Below are positions 62,801-64,000 of a stretch of DNA of 64,000 bases, piece by piece; positions within the stretch are counted from its first letter, which is position 1; each line of letters starts with the position of its first letter. Below the pieces are notes generated by a model, which was not told the origin of the DNA, did no database searches, and saw nothing but the letters and a program-made list of their open reading frames with translations. The stretch covers positions 103,901,548-103,965,547 of the forward strand of contig CM072884.1 of the NCBI GenBank assembly GCA_037013685.1, written 5' to 3'. Made by a program: the position numbers and the translations under genes. Source of the DNA: Acridotheres tristis (Eukaryota > Chordata > Aves > Passeriformes > Sturnidae).

Positions 62801-64000
62801 TCATGATTATCCCCAGCAATTGTGCAACTGGACCCAGTGAAAATAAGGAGTGCTCATGGATTTCCTGATACAGTCTGCTTGTATATTGCCATTTATGTGG
62901 AATGATGATAACTAAAGACTGAGATATGTGCCATTGTGCCATTATGCCTAGGGTCTCTGACTAGTAATGAGAGACTGTCAACAGCTGGACACAGGGATTA
63001 TCACAATTGGCTGAAGAGGATCGAGACCTCAAGGTCAAGCACCAAAGATATGAAATTATTTGCCTGAGGTTATTTATAATCAAAAACAGAATTGCGAAAA
63101 AAATCATCCAGTTTGTTTAAGACAGCAATAAATTTTCCCCTGGGTTCTATGAGGCCAAGGTTCATCCCACATACAATGGATTCCCCAATTTATCCTCCCT
63201 TCCACACTAGGCCTAGCATACACCTTAATTCTAAAATACCGAAGGCCATATTCAATGCAGTGTGTTCATTTTGTTGAAGATACAAAACCAAGCTGGGAAT
63301 TTGATTCTCTAATAAGCTGAAACAGATGTTGGTCAATTTTCTCGCCAGTGAAGCTCTGAGAAATGTGAGCAGTATTCACCAAAGGTCTGAATCATGCTGG
63401 CTATTAAATGCTCTGGGTCAAAGTACCACTTTCAGAGAAACAGTGGAAACTAACATAAAAGGGAGTAGTCAGCGTTTCTGGCTACTGTACCAACACTGCG
63501 AATATTTACCATTTTTATCCATCACTGGGGATGTGCTAGAGCCCTTTCCACCCAGTAAATACTCCAGGGCGGAATCAATTCTACAAAATTTCCCATTTCA
63601 TTTTCATTAATCTTGTTTCCTAATGTGGTGGTGTTTTATGCAGGTGTTCATTCTCTAAAGCTTGAGTTTTTCTCTGAAAATGCTTTTGTAGGCATTACAG
63701 GGCTCCTAAGTTCAGGATCCAGTCATATCTGGAGTAGTTTTCTCCAAAACAGAAAATAGTGATATACATCTGTGCCACGTTTCTTGAAAGCATTCAGTGC
63801 TCCTGGGGAATGAGGCCTGAGGAGAAGAAAAAACGCTTAGAAAAGCTGGATAGGAGGGCCTGTTCTTTCATAATCCTCTAAAGCCATCAGAGTGGTGTCT
63901 TAGTTCTTTGTAGTAAATGAGAACAAGCAGGAAGAAGATCAAGTGAAAGAGAATATAATTTTCCTATGTTGAAACCTATCATTATGATGAAATTAAGAAT
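53831..64000. other. Upstream flank of NR0B1, nothing recognised except the 44-bp duplication
   Basis: Composition falls from GC-rich near the promoter to AT-rich beyond about 54.2 kb. Open frames are all under 140 codons with no recognisable domain. An exact NR5A-type nonamer TCAAGGTCA lies at 63029-63037. No exon of a neighbouring gene (for example TASL or GK) could be identified. Confidence 0.55.
54737..54825. repeat. 44-bp tandem duplication with T tracts
   Basis: Two adjacent copies with a period of 44 bp. Each has 15 T followed by AAGTAAATACCGTTGAGTTC and TTTGGAT. The copies are identical over the whole overlap, including T-tract length. The neighbouring 54680-54740 is a T/G-rich low-complexity stretch. 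Confidence 0.95.

Noticed and set aside
1..64000. tRNA, rRNA, snRNA or CRISPR features
   Set aside because: No intact tRNA A/B box pair with cloverleaf, no rRNA motifs and no spaced direct-repeat array were seen by eye; covariance-model searches were not possible.

Overview
The window reads as nuclear chromosomal DNA from a bird. Three things point that way: a two-exon NR0B1 (DAX1) gene of the short, repeat-poor type known from birds; several CR1 retrotransposon fragments, one about 1.8 kb long; and a roughly 1 kb endogenous-retrovirus LTR whose sequence I recognise as a common avian interspersed repeat. I cannot name the species. There are no bacterial, phage or CRISPR features.

Layout: 1-50.6 kb is AT-rich intergenic DNA with no protein gene I can support. 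It carries old CR1 relics (about 1.7, 13.6 and 44 kb), one relic that looks like a tRNA-derived MIR/CORE-type SINE (9.3 kb), a large 5'-truncated CR1 (24.6-26.4 kb), a nested pair of solo LTRs (33.8-35.2 kb), a GC-rich unclassified repeat-like block (40.9-41.8 kb), microsatellites (AACC, GATA/ATAGAT, TG, AT), and a regular 19-bp minisatellite of 37 full units (47.8-48.5 kb). NR0B1 lies on the minus strand: start codon at 53284, exon 1 52723-53284, intron 51179-52722 with a CR1 fragment inside, exon 2 50934-51178. A TATA box lies 117 bp upstream of the start codon, and a GT/CA dinucleotide array sits about 10 bp beyond it. From 53.5 to 64 kb there is promoter-proximal GC-rich DNA and then AT-rich intergenic sequence with no gene I can support.

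NR0B1 is the only gene, so there is no operon or pathway to assemble. In human Xp21 the same gene lies in a sparse interval between IL1RAPL1 and TASL/GK, and the gene-poor flanks here agree with that. The most notable items are the minisatellite 2.4 kb beyond the NR0B1 stop codon, the intron that stays open in frame after exon 1, the TATA/dinucleotide promoter layout, the nested LTRs, a pair of perfect inverted repeats near 18.3 kb, a cluster of nuclear-receptor half-sites near 33.3 kb, and a near-perfect 44-bp tandem duplication at 54.7 kb. I found no convincing undescribed multi-gene system.
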